Source: Candidatus Microgenomates bacterium (GTDB taxonomy: Bacteria; Patescibacteriota; Microgenomatia; JACPZF01). Taken from it: a DNA stretch of 41,485 bases. Below, in pieces: positions 15,258 to 22,920 of this stretch. The notes beneath the pieces are model-generated. The model was not told the DNA's origin. It made no database searches and saw nothing but the letters and a program-made list of their open reading frames with translations. Within the stretch, counting starts at the first letter, position 1, and each line of letters starts with the position of its first letter. A program made the translations under genes and the position numbers. The stretch spans positions 1-41,485 of the forward strand of contig JACQHK010000033.1 in assembly GCA_016199065.1 (NCBI GenBank), given 5' to 3'.

Positions 15258-15566
15258 ATGAAAAAAAACGTTTTATATATTGACACGACTGACAACAAAA
15301 GAATTTTTGTTTCTTTAAACAATGAGGAGAAGATCGAAATAGTTTCTCAAAATCAAGTTGTTAAATCAGAACATCTTTTGCCGGCGTTAGAAAAGTTGTT
15401 TAAAAAAGCCAAAATCACACCCTCGTTACTAACGGAAATAATAGTAAACAAAGGACCGGGTTCTTATACGGGTATCAGAGTAGGATTAGCAGTCGCCAAC
15501 GCCATGGCTTTCGCCTTAGGGATTAAAGTTAACGGTAAAAAACAAGAAGTTCAGGCAATTTATTAA
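15258..15566 (+). CDS. tsaB: Short TsaB, N-terminal half only
   Basis: A 102-residue protein matching the N-terminal ASKHA subdomain of TsaB: the opening YIDTTDN, SEHLLPALEKLF, and the diagnostic KGPGSYTGIRVGLAVANAMA at about 65-84. Full-length TsaB is about 220 residues; here the second half is missing and the frame ends cleanly. The conserved helix region needed for TsaD contact is retained, so this may be a reduced but functional version. It ends 2 nt from the stop of the convergent methyltransferase gene. Confidence 0.85.
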   Translation: MKKNVLYIDTTDNKRIFVSLNNEEKIEIVSQNQVVKSEHLLPALEKLFKKAKITPSLLTEIIVNKGPGSYTGIRVGLAVANAMAFALGIKVNGKKQEVQAIY

Positions 15567-15568
15567 CT

Positions 15569-16822
15569 TCACTCAATGCGAAGGTAGGGAATTGTAATAA
15601 TAAATTGTCCACCTTTTTCCCGATAGTTATTTTGTTTTTGCAAAATTTCTTCAGCAAAATTCCAGGACAGCAATAATGCATAGTCCGGCATATCCTCCTC
15701 CAGGCGGCTTTCCGGATAAATTTTAAGATGACTTCCCGGTGTGTATTTACCTTGTTTATAAGGAATGGAGTCGACTACGTAGTCAAGAATCTTATCGTCA
15801 ATTTTGCAATAGTTGAGAAGAACGTTTCCTTTAGCCGAGGCGCCGTAACCGACGATTCTTAGTCCGCTCTTTTTAACTCGGGCAAGATATTTAACCAGGT
15901 CGCGCTTAATGACTTTAACTCTTCTGGAAAAGTCCTCGTAGTAAGAGAGGCGGTTGATTTTTTTTAATCTTTCTTCGGTGAGAAAAATATTAATTATTTT
16001 ATGAGTTTTGTAAGAGGCCAGTTTTTTGCAAACAAAAATTCTGATTGAACCACCATGAACAGGAACGCGTTTCGCAAAAAAGATTCTTAATTGATGTCTT
16101 TCAAAAAGTGTCATGAGAGGTGTTAAAGAGAAGTAGGATAGATGTTCGTGATATATCGTATCAAATTCGTTTTTTTCAATTAAATCTGTCAGGTAAGGAA
16201 ATTCGATGACGCAAATTCCTTCCTTATCCAGAAGAAGGTTAATGTTTTCGCAAAAGCCGTGTAAATCGTCGATGTGAGCCACAACATTCGTGGCCGTTAT
16301 CACCTTGGCCTTTCCCTGTTTGGCAACAATTTTTTGCACCACATCGGTTGTAAAAAAGTCACTTATTGTCTCGATCCCTTTCAGTCGCGCTACGGTGGCC
16401 AGATTAATTGCCGGATCAATTCCTAAAACTTTCATTCCTTTTTCTTTAAAGGAACTCAAAAGGGTTCCATCATTGCTTCCCACATCAACAACTAAACTGT
16501 TTTTGGGAATATTAAACGAAGAAATAGTAGTTTCGGCCAGGCTTTTAAAATGTTTAAGCATGGTTTGTGAAGTAGAAGGAATGTAGAGATAATTTTTAAA
16601 CATAATTTCTGCGGGAATGATGTGTGTCAGTTGGAGCAGCCAGCAATTTGGACAAACAGAAATACCGAGAGGAAAAGCCAATTCCTGCTTACTCAATTCA
16701 TCTTTTTTAAGGTAACCGTTAGGAGTAGGCATGTAACCAAGGTCAAGTACCCTAATTAAATTATTCCTGCGGCAAATTCGGCATTGTCTAGTCTTATATT
16801 TGGTAGCGTTTATTTTTTTCAT
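15569..16822 (-). CDS. Sugar C-methyltransferase-like protein with N-terminal zinc motif
   Basis: A 417-residue three-part protein. The N-terminus carries the zinc-binding module of Methyltransf_13 (CRICRRN near 14-20 and CPNC near 57-60), then a SAM-binding domain with VVDVGSNDGTLL (about 110-121) and ATNVVAHIDD, then a C-terminal Methyltransf_14-like domain containing GYGASAKGNVLLNY. This is the layout of TylC3/NovU-type nucleotide-sugar C-methyltransferases that make branched deoxy sugars. It overlaps the upstream GT2 gene by 4 nt (ATGA), so the two form an operon, and it probably makes a branched sugar for a surface glycan. Confidence 0.85.
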   Translation of the reverse strand: MKKINATKYKTRQCRICRRNNLIRVLDLGYMPTPNGYLKKDELSKQELAFPLGISVCPNCWLLQLTHIIPAEIMFKNYLYIPSTSQTMLKHFKSLAETTISSFNIPKNSLVVDVGSNDGTLLSSFKEKGMKVLGIDPAINLATVARLKGIETISDFFTTDVVQKIVAKQGKAKVITATNVVAHIDDLHGFCENINLLLDKEGICVIEFPYLTDLIEKNEFDTIYHEHLSYFSLTPLMTLFERHQLRIFFAKRVPVHGGSIRIFVCKKLASYKTHKIINIFLTEERLKKINRLSYYEDFSRRVKVIKRDLVKYLARVKKSGLRIVGYGASAKGNVLLNYCKIDDKILDYVVDSIPYKQGKYTPGSHLKIYPESRLEEDMPDYALLLSWNFAEEILQKQNNYREKGGQFIITIPYLRIE

Positions 16823-17715
16823 AGTCTATTTATAAAACCGGGAATACTTACAAATTTTTTTCCCAGAAAAAACGAGCTAATGCGGACTCCTTCGTAAAGA
16901 GGAAGAAAGAGCAAGGTTTTTACGGAACAGTTCTTTATTATATAAATTGTTTCCTCCTTGATATATTTTAAACCTGTTTGTAAAGTCGAAAGCCTGGACG
17001 TGTTAAAAAATCCTCTCAACGACTGGCCGCTTAAAAATTGTCTTTTAATTAATCCTCGTAGATTATAGATGTGGGAATGTTTTACTTCTGCCAGGGTAGT
17101 GTAGAAAATAAAATATTCATTCTCTAAGATTCGCTTTGCCCACCACTGGTCCACGCTTGCGTCCTTATCTTCCACAAAAGGATACTTGCGCAGTAAATCC
17201 GCCCTGGCACAGGCATTGGCCATGGAATAAAAAATGTTAGTTGCGGAAAAATTCTGTAAATCTTTTTTACTGATCAAACGATCTTCTAAAGGATAAGCCT
17301 TTTGATAAAAAAAGTGATCATAGCAAGACGATTCCCGATAAGGGAGTTGCCTGCCAAAGACTGCGGCGACCTTATCTTTTTTAAGAGGTTTTATTAATCG
17401 GGACAACCAACCAGAAGATAATATTTCAATATCGTCGCTGATAAAAACAATGATTTTTCCCTGAGCTGATTTAATAATCAGGTTACGCGTTTTTCCGTGT
17501 CCGAAATCTTCTTTTTTTACCGAAAAAATCCTTAACGTAAACGGCAGCGTATTTTTAATTTTTCTTAAGTATTGAGTGGTGTTGTCTGCTGAAGAGGTAT
17601 CGATTGCTAAAAGTTCGAATGAGGGAACATTCTTTTGGCTTTCTAGCGAGTCAATAAGCTTTGGTAGTCTGGTCAGACTGTTATAAAGGCCCACAACAAT
17701 AGAAATTTCTGCCAT
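16819..17715 (-). CDS. GT2 glycosyltransferase, rhamnosyltransferase-like
   Basis: A 298-residue family GT2 (GT-A fold) enzyme. It shows ISIVVGLYNS at the start, LLAIDTSSADNT as the nucleotide-binding strand, DFGHGKTRN (a motif resembling the FNHGxTRN seen in rhamnosyltransferases), a SDD metal motif (about 94-96), and a later DQWWAKRI segment near the catalytic base region. It likely moves a deoxyhexose onto a growing glycan at the inner membrane face. It is co-transcribed with the C-methyltransferase, and the dTDP-rhamnose gene rmlD lies nearby on the other strand. Confidence 0.8.
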   Translation of the reverse strand: MAEISIVVGLYNSLTRLPKLIDSLESQKNVPSFELLAIDTSSADNTTQYLRKIKNTLPFTLRIFSVKKEDFGHGKTRNLIIKSAQGKIIVFISDDIEILSSGWLSRLIKPLKKDKVAAVFGRQLPYRESSCYDHFFYQKAYPLEDRLISKKDLQNFSATNIFYSMANACARADLLRKYPFVEDKDASVDQWWAKRILENEYFIFYTTLAEVKHSHIYNLRGLIKRQFLSGQSLRGFFNTSRLSTLQTGLKYIKEETIYIIKNCSVKTLLFLPLYEGVRISSFFLGKKFVSIPGFINRL

Positions 17716-17780
17716 ACGGTATGATTAACTCTTTTCTGCTCATCATTTTATCCCATTTTTGGTATACTTCAATAAATCAG

Positions 17781-17968
17781 TTCTATATACTCATCTTACT
17801 CCGGTTTGCAGCCCCGCTAAGCGGGGCGAAAAAGCGGATTAGATGAGTTTACCCTGAGTTATCGAAGTATAACTAAGTTATTCGATATAAACCCCTGGCT
17901 GCGCAGGCAGGGTCTTATCCTCTTTTTAGCCCAGTGCGGTTTCAAACAGGAGTAAGATGGGTATAGAA
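17781..17968. repeat. Composite dispersed repeat, copy 2, with two inverted hairpin units
   Basis: This 188-bp element has 26-28 nt terminal inverted repeats (17781-17808 and 17943-17968, differing by two substitutions and a 2-nt gap). Unit A (17792-17846) folds with an inner stem GCCCCGC-TAA-GCGGGGC (17811-17827). Unit B lies inverted (17911-17958). Between them is an imperfect palindrome around ATCGAAGTATAACTAAGT. The gross layout is MITE-like, but no clear target-site duplication or transposase was seen. It occupies most of the 296-bp spacer 17716-18011. Confidence 0.75.
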
Positions 17969-18011
17969 TAAATATGTTTAACACAAAAACACGAGTTTTG
18001 GGTTTAACGAT

Positions 18012-18878
18012 ATGAAAATAATGCTTTTAGGAAAAAGCGGTCAACTGGGACAGGAAATTCAAAGAGAGGCAACAGAGGCCGGTTTTTCCTTATCAGCTTT
18101 TTCTCATGAGGAATTAGATATTACGGATGAAAATAAGTTTTCTCAATTGCTCAAGGAGATTAGTCCGCAAATCGTTGTAAACACCACAGCTTATCATGTA
18201 GTTCCCGATTGTGATCTCTATCCGGAAAAAGCTTTTGCCGTAAATTGTTTTGCCGTAAAGAGAATGGCAGACATTACTGCCAAACACAAAATTTCTTTTG
18301 TCACCTACAGCACGGATTATGTTTTTGATGGAGGAAAAAATAATTTTTATACGGAAGAAGACGTTCCCAATCCACTGCAAATGTACGGAATCTCGAAATA
18401 CGCCGGAGAAATTGCTGCCTTAAACTACAATCCACAAAGTTATGTGATTAGAACCTGTGGGGTTTATGGCGGTAAGCAAGGCAGTAAAAGCAAAAAAGGT
18501 AATTTTATCCTTAGTATTTTAGAAACCGCGAAAAATCAAAAAGAAATAGAAGTCGCCGATGACCAAATTGTGAATCCGACCTATGCCCATGATTTAGCAC
18601 AAAAAACTCTGGAGTTGTTGATCAAAAAGCCTCAACCTGGCATTTATCATTTAGCAAATTCAGGATTTTGTTCGTGGGCCGATTTTTCCGAAAAAATTAT
18701 TGAGTATCAAAAAATTAATCATGTTACAATTAAGAGAGTAAGTCTTGGTGGAGAATATAAAGGAGTAAGAAGACCATTATATTCGGCACTTGTAAGTGTG
18801 AAAATCCAAAAATATTCCATCAGTATGCCTTCCTGGGAAGATGCACTGCAAAGATATTTACAATATCTTAATTTATGA
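18012..18878 (+). CDS. rmlD: dTDP-4-dehydrorhamnose reductase
   Basis: A 288-residue short-chain dehydrogenase of the RmlD type, the final step to dTDP-L-rhamnose. The NAD(P) site reads LLGKSGQLGQ at the N-terminus, followed by DITD, STDYVFDG with the catalytic serine/threonine region, and the YxxxK pair in YGISKYAGE (about 124-132). The C-terminal part has the family VNPTYAHDLA motif. The galE start overlaps its stop (ATGA). rmlA and rmlB are 9 kb downstream in a separate cluster; rmlC is not in the window. Confidence 0.88.
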   Translation: MKIMLLGKSGQLGQEIQREATEAGFSLSAFSHEELDITDENKFSQLLKEISPQIVVNTTAYHVVPDCDLYPEKAFAVNCFAVKRMADITAKHKISFVTYSTDYVFDGGKNNFYTEEDVPNPLQMYGISKYAGEIAALNYNPQSYVIRTCGVYGGKQGSKSKKGNFILSILETAKNQKEIEVADDQIVNPTYAHDLAQKTLELLIKKPQPGIYHLANSGFCSWADFSEKIIEYQKINHVTIKRVSLGGEYKGVRRPLYSALVSVKIQKYSISMPSWEDALQRYLQYLNL

Positions 18879-19870
18879 AAATATTAGTAACCGGCGGAGC
18901 AGGATACATCGGAAGCCACATGGTTGCCCAACTCATAAAATCTTCAGCCACCCCGGTTGTTTTTGATAATCTTTCCTCAGGCCATAAAGAAGCTATACCT
19001 GTCCATACGACTTTTGTCAAAGGCGATCTTGAGGACAGTGAATTACTAGCCAAGCTCTTTGAAGAAGAGAATTTTGACGCAGTAATGCATTTTGCGGCGT
19101 TTATTTCCATGGCCGAATCGGTAGAAAATCCCAAGATCTATTTTCGCAACAACAGTTTTAACGCCTTAAATTTATTGGACATGATGGTTCGTTTCAACGT
19201 CAAAAACTTTATTTTTTCTTCGACGGCAGGTGTTTATGGTAATCCGATTAAAGTACCTATTACTGAAGATCATTTGTGCCATCCGACCAACCCCTATGGT
19301 GAATCTAAATTAATGGTAGAAAGAATGCTGCGTTGGTATGACCAGGCTTATGGTTTAAAATCCGTGATTTTAAGATACTTTAATGCCGCGGGAGCTTCTC
19401 TGGACGGCAAGAATGGTGAAAGTCATGATCCGGAAACTCACATTATTCCGATGGCGATTAAAACGGCCTTAGGACAAAATGAATATTTTGAAATTTTCGG
19501 GACCGATTACCATACACTAGATGGCACTTGCATCAGAGATTACATTCATGTCATTGATCTCGTGCAGGCTCACATTCTGGCCTTGGATAAATTAATGAAC
19601 GAGAAAAAAAGTTTGGTGTATAACGTTGGAACTGGAAAAGGATATTCCAATAAAGAAATCGCAGAAGCAGTCAAAAAAGTTTCCGGAGTTGATTTTGCTG
19701 TTGAATATTCGCAAAGAAGGCCGGGTGACGCTTCAGAATTAGTCGCGGCTGCTGACAAGATTAAAAAAGAATTAAATTGGGAGCCAAAGTACTCTGATTT
19801 GGAAACAATTGTTTCTACAGCCTGGCAGTGGCACAAAAACAATCCTCTGGGGTTTTATTCAGCCCTTTGA
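18875..19870 (+). CDS. galE: UDP-glucose 4-epimerase
   Basis: A 331-residue extended SDR. It has GGAGYIGSH (7-15) for NAD, the catalytic S/T region FSSTAGVYG, the YxxxK pair in YGESKLMVE, and the GalE-typical RYFNAAGAS, HIIPMAIKTAL and DGTCIRDYIHV motifs. It interconverts UDP-glucose and UDP-galactose, giving galactose units for surface glycans. It is coupled to rmlD by a 4-nt overlap, so both probably serve the same polymer. Length is normal for the family. Confidence 0.92.
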   Translation: MKILVTGGAGYIGSHMVAQLIKSSATPVVFDNLSSGHKEAIPVHTTFVKGDLEDSELLAKLFEEENFDAVMHFAAFISMAESVENPKIYFRNNSFNALNLLDMMVRFNVKNFIFSSTAGVYGNPIKVPITEDHLCHPTNPYGESKLMVERMLRWYDQAYGLKSVILRYFNAAGASLDGKNGESHDPETHIIPMAIKTALGQNEYFEIFGTDYHTLDGTCIRDYIHVIDLVQAHILALDKLMNEKKSLVYNVGTGKGYSNKEIAEAVKKVSGVDFAVEYSQRRPGDASELVAAADKIKKELNWEPKYSDLETIVSTAWQWHKNNPLGFYSAL

Positions 19871-19882
19871 TTTATCCCCACC

Positions 19883-19927
19883 CCCACCTGACAGGTGGGA
19901 TACGTTCGCACCTCTCGCATTTTTTTT
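19883..19927 (+). terminator. Possible terminator after galE
   Basis: A perfect 8-bp hairpin (CCCACCTG-A-CAGGTGGG, 19883-19899) is followed 20 nt later by eight Ts (19920-19927). An alternative stem AGGTG/CACCT lies closer to the T-run. The distance makes either fold a weak terminator; the first hairpin may be a dispersed GC repeat. Confidence 0.35.
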
Positions 19928-19951
19928 GCCTTCTGACGTTTAGGATGATTG

Positions 19952-20551
19952 TTAGTAGGTCACGATGTGAATTCTTGCCTGGTCTAAATAGGCGGGATAT
20001 TTAAGACTGGTTTTCATTTGCACCTGATAGGTTTTATTTCCCGTATCTAAAGTAATGGGGGCAGATAGGAATTTGGGCGTTCCGCCATCCATCGACATTT
20101 CCGAAAACCAGACGGGATGTTTGTCGGTGACGTTAAACAGCCTGACCGAGGCTGATTCGTTTCCGGTAGGAATTCTTAGGGTGGCCTCAAAAGTGGTGGA
20201 TTTGATTTTATTGTAGCTTTCTGAATCGACGGTTACTTGCAATCCGGCAATATCTTCCCAGTCATTGGCACTGGATGATCCCGTGCCAAAAGAAATAAAA
20301 AATTCCCGGCTGGCAGAAACTACCGCCGGCGGTTGAGGCGCCGGTTTTTCAGTAGGTGTCGGCGTGGAAGTTATGACCGTTTCAGTTACTGCGATTGGGT
20401 CCGGTGTTACCGTAACGCCCTGCTCGTTGTTGGCCGGCGAAGAAACTTGTACCGATTGGGTATTGTTTTTATCTTTAATAAAGAAATAATAGTCGAGAAA
20501 TAGCAGGTTAACCAAAACAACGCAGAATAAAATGATGGGCAGTTTGTTCAT
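19952..20551 (-). CDS. Anchored extracytoplasmic beta-domain protein
   Basis: A 199-residue protein with an N-terminal signal anchor (about 4-24), a Pro/Thr-rich linker (about 50-80, TSTPTPTEK type), and a C-terminal beta-rich domain of about 115 residues (SREFFISFGTG, GLQVTVDSESY, TFEATLRIPTG, RIHIVTY), likely a jelly-roll. I do not recognise the family; similar layouts are frequent in CPR genomes. The ATG at 20551 is chosen over a start 14 codons upstream because a TATACT lies 7 nt before it. Confidence 0.65.
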   Translation of the reverse strand: MNKLPIILFCVVLVNLLFLDYYFFIKDKNNTQSVQVSSPANNEQGVTVTPDPIAVTETVITSTPTPTEKPAPQPPAVVSASREFFISFGTGSSSANDWEDIAGLQVTVDSESYNKIKSTTFEATLRIPTGNESASVRLFNVTDKHPVWFSEMSMDGGTPKFLSAPITLDTGNKTYQVQMKTSLKYPAYLDQARIHIVTY

Positions 20552-20558
20552 TAATAAA

Positions 20559-20564
20559 AGTATA
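20559..20564 (-). promoter_or_regulatory. -10 box of the anchored beta-domain gene
   Basis: TATACT on the minus strand ends 7 nt before the ATG at 20551. No good -35 at standard spacing. The spacing again suggests a leaderless mRNA. Confidence 0.45.
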
Positions 20565-20582
20565 GCATCAATGATCCGGAAA

Positions 20583-20611
20583 TAGACAAGCAATTACTAT
20601 GGGTTTATAAT
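20583..20611 (+). promoter_or_regulatory. Promoter of the HAD hydrolase gene
   Basis: TAGACA at 20583-20588, a 17-bp spacer and a perfect TATAAT at 20606-20611, ending 12 nt before the ATG at 20624. The leader would be about 6 nt. Confidence 0.65.
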
Positions 20612-20623
20612 ACTGGACTTAAG

Positions 20624-21508
20624 ATGAGAAATGAAAGAGACAGGTCAAAAGTAGAGAGTGATTATGACGGTACTTTGACCGATACTTTTGCCAATGCGGA
20701 AAATTACCGCGGGGCAACTGTTGAAGTTTTATCAAGTATCACAGGAGTTTCTGCGGTTGAATTAAGAGACTTGCTTGAAGCAAAAACTACAACGGTCCGA
20801 AGAAATCCGGCAAGATATGGCTGGAAGCAAAAAATTTCCGAGAGGGGAGATGAAATAATTGTCGCGCCGGCAACGGTTGATGCCTATTTGTTAACTATGG
20901 CAGGAGTTGAGCTTTTGCTCAAACATCTCCAGCGCCACGACAAAAATTTTAAATATCCATCACGGGAGCAATTGCAAACCGTTCATCCTCAAGCGTACCA
21001 AAAAGCAGGAGTGGTTTTTCGGGAAGACGCTCAACTTTATGTGGTTACACTATGTCAGGAAACAGATTTTGCCATAGTCAGTAATTCCGGAACCGATAAG
21101 GTAAGAGAAAAATTGGGATTTTTGTTAAAAGGCACGCCGATTTCCTCCGATGATATCAGATTAATCGGCGATGCGCGAAAATACAAAATAGATTTTAACC
21201 AGCCTTTTTTTGACATACCCATGGCTATCAATGTTCCCGGTCTCGATCGTCCGTGGTTTTCGTGGCGTCGTGACTATCATCATGCGTTAATGGAAGTTTT
21301 AGGAAAAAGGAGAGGTGGGAGTAAGCCAAAATATGCAGTCGGAGACATAGGAGAAATGGATTTGTTGCTTCCCTGGTTGGTCGGTTTTCATCCCATTCAG
21401 CTTGTTCATGACCATACACCAAAATGGGAAAAGGATTTCTTCGCTAAAAAAGGAAGCACCGTAAAAACCCTCACTCAAGCTGTGGATGTAATTTTGTCAG
21501 GAAAATAA
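20624..21508 (+). CDS. HAD-superfamily hydrolase
   Basis: A 294-residue HAD phosphatase-like protein. Motif I is DYDGTLTD (13-20) with nucleophile D13 and acid D15, motif II is IVSNSGT (about 151-157), motif III lysine is probably in RKYKIDF, and motif IV is VGDIGEMD (about 242-249). The large insert between motifs I and II is a helical cap. The substrate is unknown. It has its own promoter. The following 188 bp are non-coding, so it appears monocistronic. Confidence 0.8.
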   Translation: MRNERDRSKVESDYDGTLTDTFANAENYRGATVEVLSSITGVSAVELRDLLEAKTTTVRRNPARYGWKQKISERGDEIIVAPATVDAYLLTMAGVELLLKHLQRHDKNFKYPSREQLQTVHPQAYQKAGVVFREDAQLYVVTLCQETDFAIVSNSGTDKVREKLGFLLKGTPISSDDIRLIGDARKYKIDFNQPFFDIPMAINVPGLDRPWFSWRRDYHHALMEVLGKRRGGSKPKYAVGDIGEMDLLLPWLVGFHPIQLVHDHTPKWEKDFFAKKGSTVKTLTQAVDVILSGK

Positions 21509-21574
21509 TTTTCCCTCTTGCAGAAAAATTTTCTTTGTTGTAATTTTTTCTTGTGAGTTAATTTGTGAGCCCAA

Positions 21575-21642
21575 AATGAAAAGCTTTTTTTGCTGCGGAG
21601 TTTTCCGCAGCCTTCTGGTAATTTGCCTTTTTCTTTTTCATT
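21575..21642. other. Nested hairpin in the spacer before the methyltransferase
   Basis: The spacer 21509-21696 holds a perfect 8-bp stem with a GTTT loop (GCTGCGGA 21592-21599, TCCGCAGC 21604-21611) enclosed by AATGAAAA (21575-21582) and TTTTCATT (21635-21642). There is no immediate T-run after the GC stem, so it is not a normal plus-strand terminator. No gene is seen here. Confidence 0.5.
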
Positions 21643-21696
21643 CCATTCACTACCTCTTTCTTCGTAGTGTTTTGCACTTTATATATTTTTTTCAAA

Positions 21697-22320
21697 ATGA
21701 TGTCGGGAATAAGTGACAGTGCACATTATTATCACGGAGTGATAACTCATCCCGAATTAGATATTTGGGAATTAAAAACACTCAAAAAATTATTACCAAG
21801 TGGTACCAATTCTTTACTTGATTTAGGCTGCGGAACAGGCGAATTTTTAACAAGAGCACAAAATTATTACCGGAAAATTTTAGGAATAGATTTAAATAAT
21901 GCCGCCATAACAGCTTGTTGGCGCAAAAATATTCCTGTTTTGGAAAGTGATGCGCAAAAAACGCCTTTAAATTCCCATTCCTTTGACATCGTCAGAGCAC
22001 AAAATATTCTGGAACATTTGGATAAACCGGAGAACTTAATTATCGAAGCCACAAGAATTTTAAAAAAGAAAGGTTTTTTAATCATTCACGTACCTTCTCA
22101 TTTTTCCACTCTCTATCCTGTGACAAACTTCTGGGATGACTATACGCACGTTCGTCCCTTTACCAAAAAATGTTTGCAAAGACTGCTTTGTGATTTTGGT
22201 CTAGAAATTATTTTTTGCAAGGGATACACCTTGGGGAGAAATAAATGGGAATCACTGCTGGGAAAATTTTTGGAAAGATTTGTTCCTTTTAGCTGGTTTG
22301 TGGTTGCAAAAAAAGTATGA
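21697..22320 (+). CDS. Class I SAM-dependent methyltransferase
   Basis: A 207-residue Methyltransf_11-type enzyme. Motif I is LLDLGCGTGEFL, then GIDLNN, a VRAQNILEHLDKPE stretch as motif IV, and IIHVPSHFS. The substrate is unknown. It could act on a lipid or glycan, like many orphan methyltransferases in surface gene clusters. The ATG at 21697 (or the next at 21700) fits better than the GTG at 21667. Its stop overlaps the next start by 4 nt, so it is coupled to the four-helix-bundle gene. Confidence 0.8.
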   Translation: MMSGISDSAHYYHGVITHPELDIWELKTLKKLLPSGTNSLLDLGCGTGEFLTRAQNYYRKILGIDLNNAAITACWRKNIPVLESDAQKTPLNSHSFDIVRAQNILEHLDKPENLIIEATRILKKKGFLIIHVPSHFSTLYPVTNFWDDYTHVRPFTKKCLQRLLCDFGLEIIFCKGYTLGRNKWESLLGKFLERFVPFSWFVVAKKV

Positions 22321-22916
22321 CAAATAAAACAAAATTGTCAGATCAGACAGATATGTCAAATATAACACATAAGATTAATAAAGGAGGTTACGAAAACCTT
22401 ATCGTTTACCATCTGGGGATTTTGCTTTATGGTCTGAACGCAGATTTTTGCAAAACACATTTACCAAACATGCAAGACAAAAGAACTGTTGAACAAATGA
22501 TCCAGGCTGCCAGATCGGGAAAACAAAATATTGTGGAAGGAATTTTAGCCAACAGTACAGAGGGGTGCCTAAAACTGTTAGGTGTTGCTAGGGCCAGTTG
22601 GGGAGAATTAATTGAAGATTACAAAGACTTTTTGATGATTAATAAATTAAAAATCTGGTTAAAAGATGACAGAGATACTATTTTGATCAGGCAAATAAAA
22701 ATTGAAAAAGTAAATGAAGCAAACAAAATAAAAATAACAAATTTTTTAAACACCCCAGAACGTTTTGCCAATTTGTTAATCACCTTATCATACAAAGAAT
22801 CTTACATGCTTAGTAAATTGATCGCTGTTTTTGAAAACAAATTTATCAAAGAAGGTGGATTTAGAGAAAATTTGTTTAAAAAAAGAATAGATTATCGCAA
22901 CCAACAAAATAAATAA
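22317..22916 (+). CDS. Four-helix-bundle (S23/Avd-like) protein, suffix type
   Basis: A 199-residue all-helical protein. The segment KRTVEQMIQAARSGKQNIVEG (in two parts at about 54-75) and VARASWGELIEDY (about 91-103) match the four-helix bundle group related to 23S rRNA insertion proteins and to the Avd accessory protein of diversity-generating retroelements. This copy belongs to the longer suffix group with its YENLIVYHLG opening. No reverse transcriptase or template repeat is nearby. The function of the stand-alone family is not established. Confidence 0.75.
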   Translation: MTNKTKLSDQTDMSNITHKINKGGYENLIVYHLGILLYGLNADFCKTHLPNMQDKRTVEQMIQAARSGKQNIVEGILANSTEGCLKLLGVARASWGELIEDYKDFLMINKLKIWLKDDRDTILIRQIKIEKVNEANKIKITNFLNTPERFANLLITLSYKESYMLSKLIAVFENKFIKEGGFRENLFKKRIDYRNQQNK

Positions 22917-22920
22917 AAAA

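Noticed and set aside
13379-21572. Shared AATTTGTGAGCC at 13379 and 21561
   Set aside because: A 12-nt match in AT-rich DNA with different contexts is likely chance.
22317-22916. Diversity-generating retroelement
   Set aside because: Only the Avd-like protein is present; no reverse transcriptase and no template/variable repeat pair were seen.
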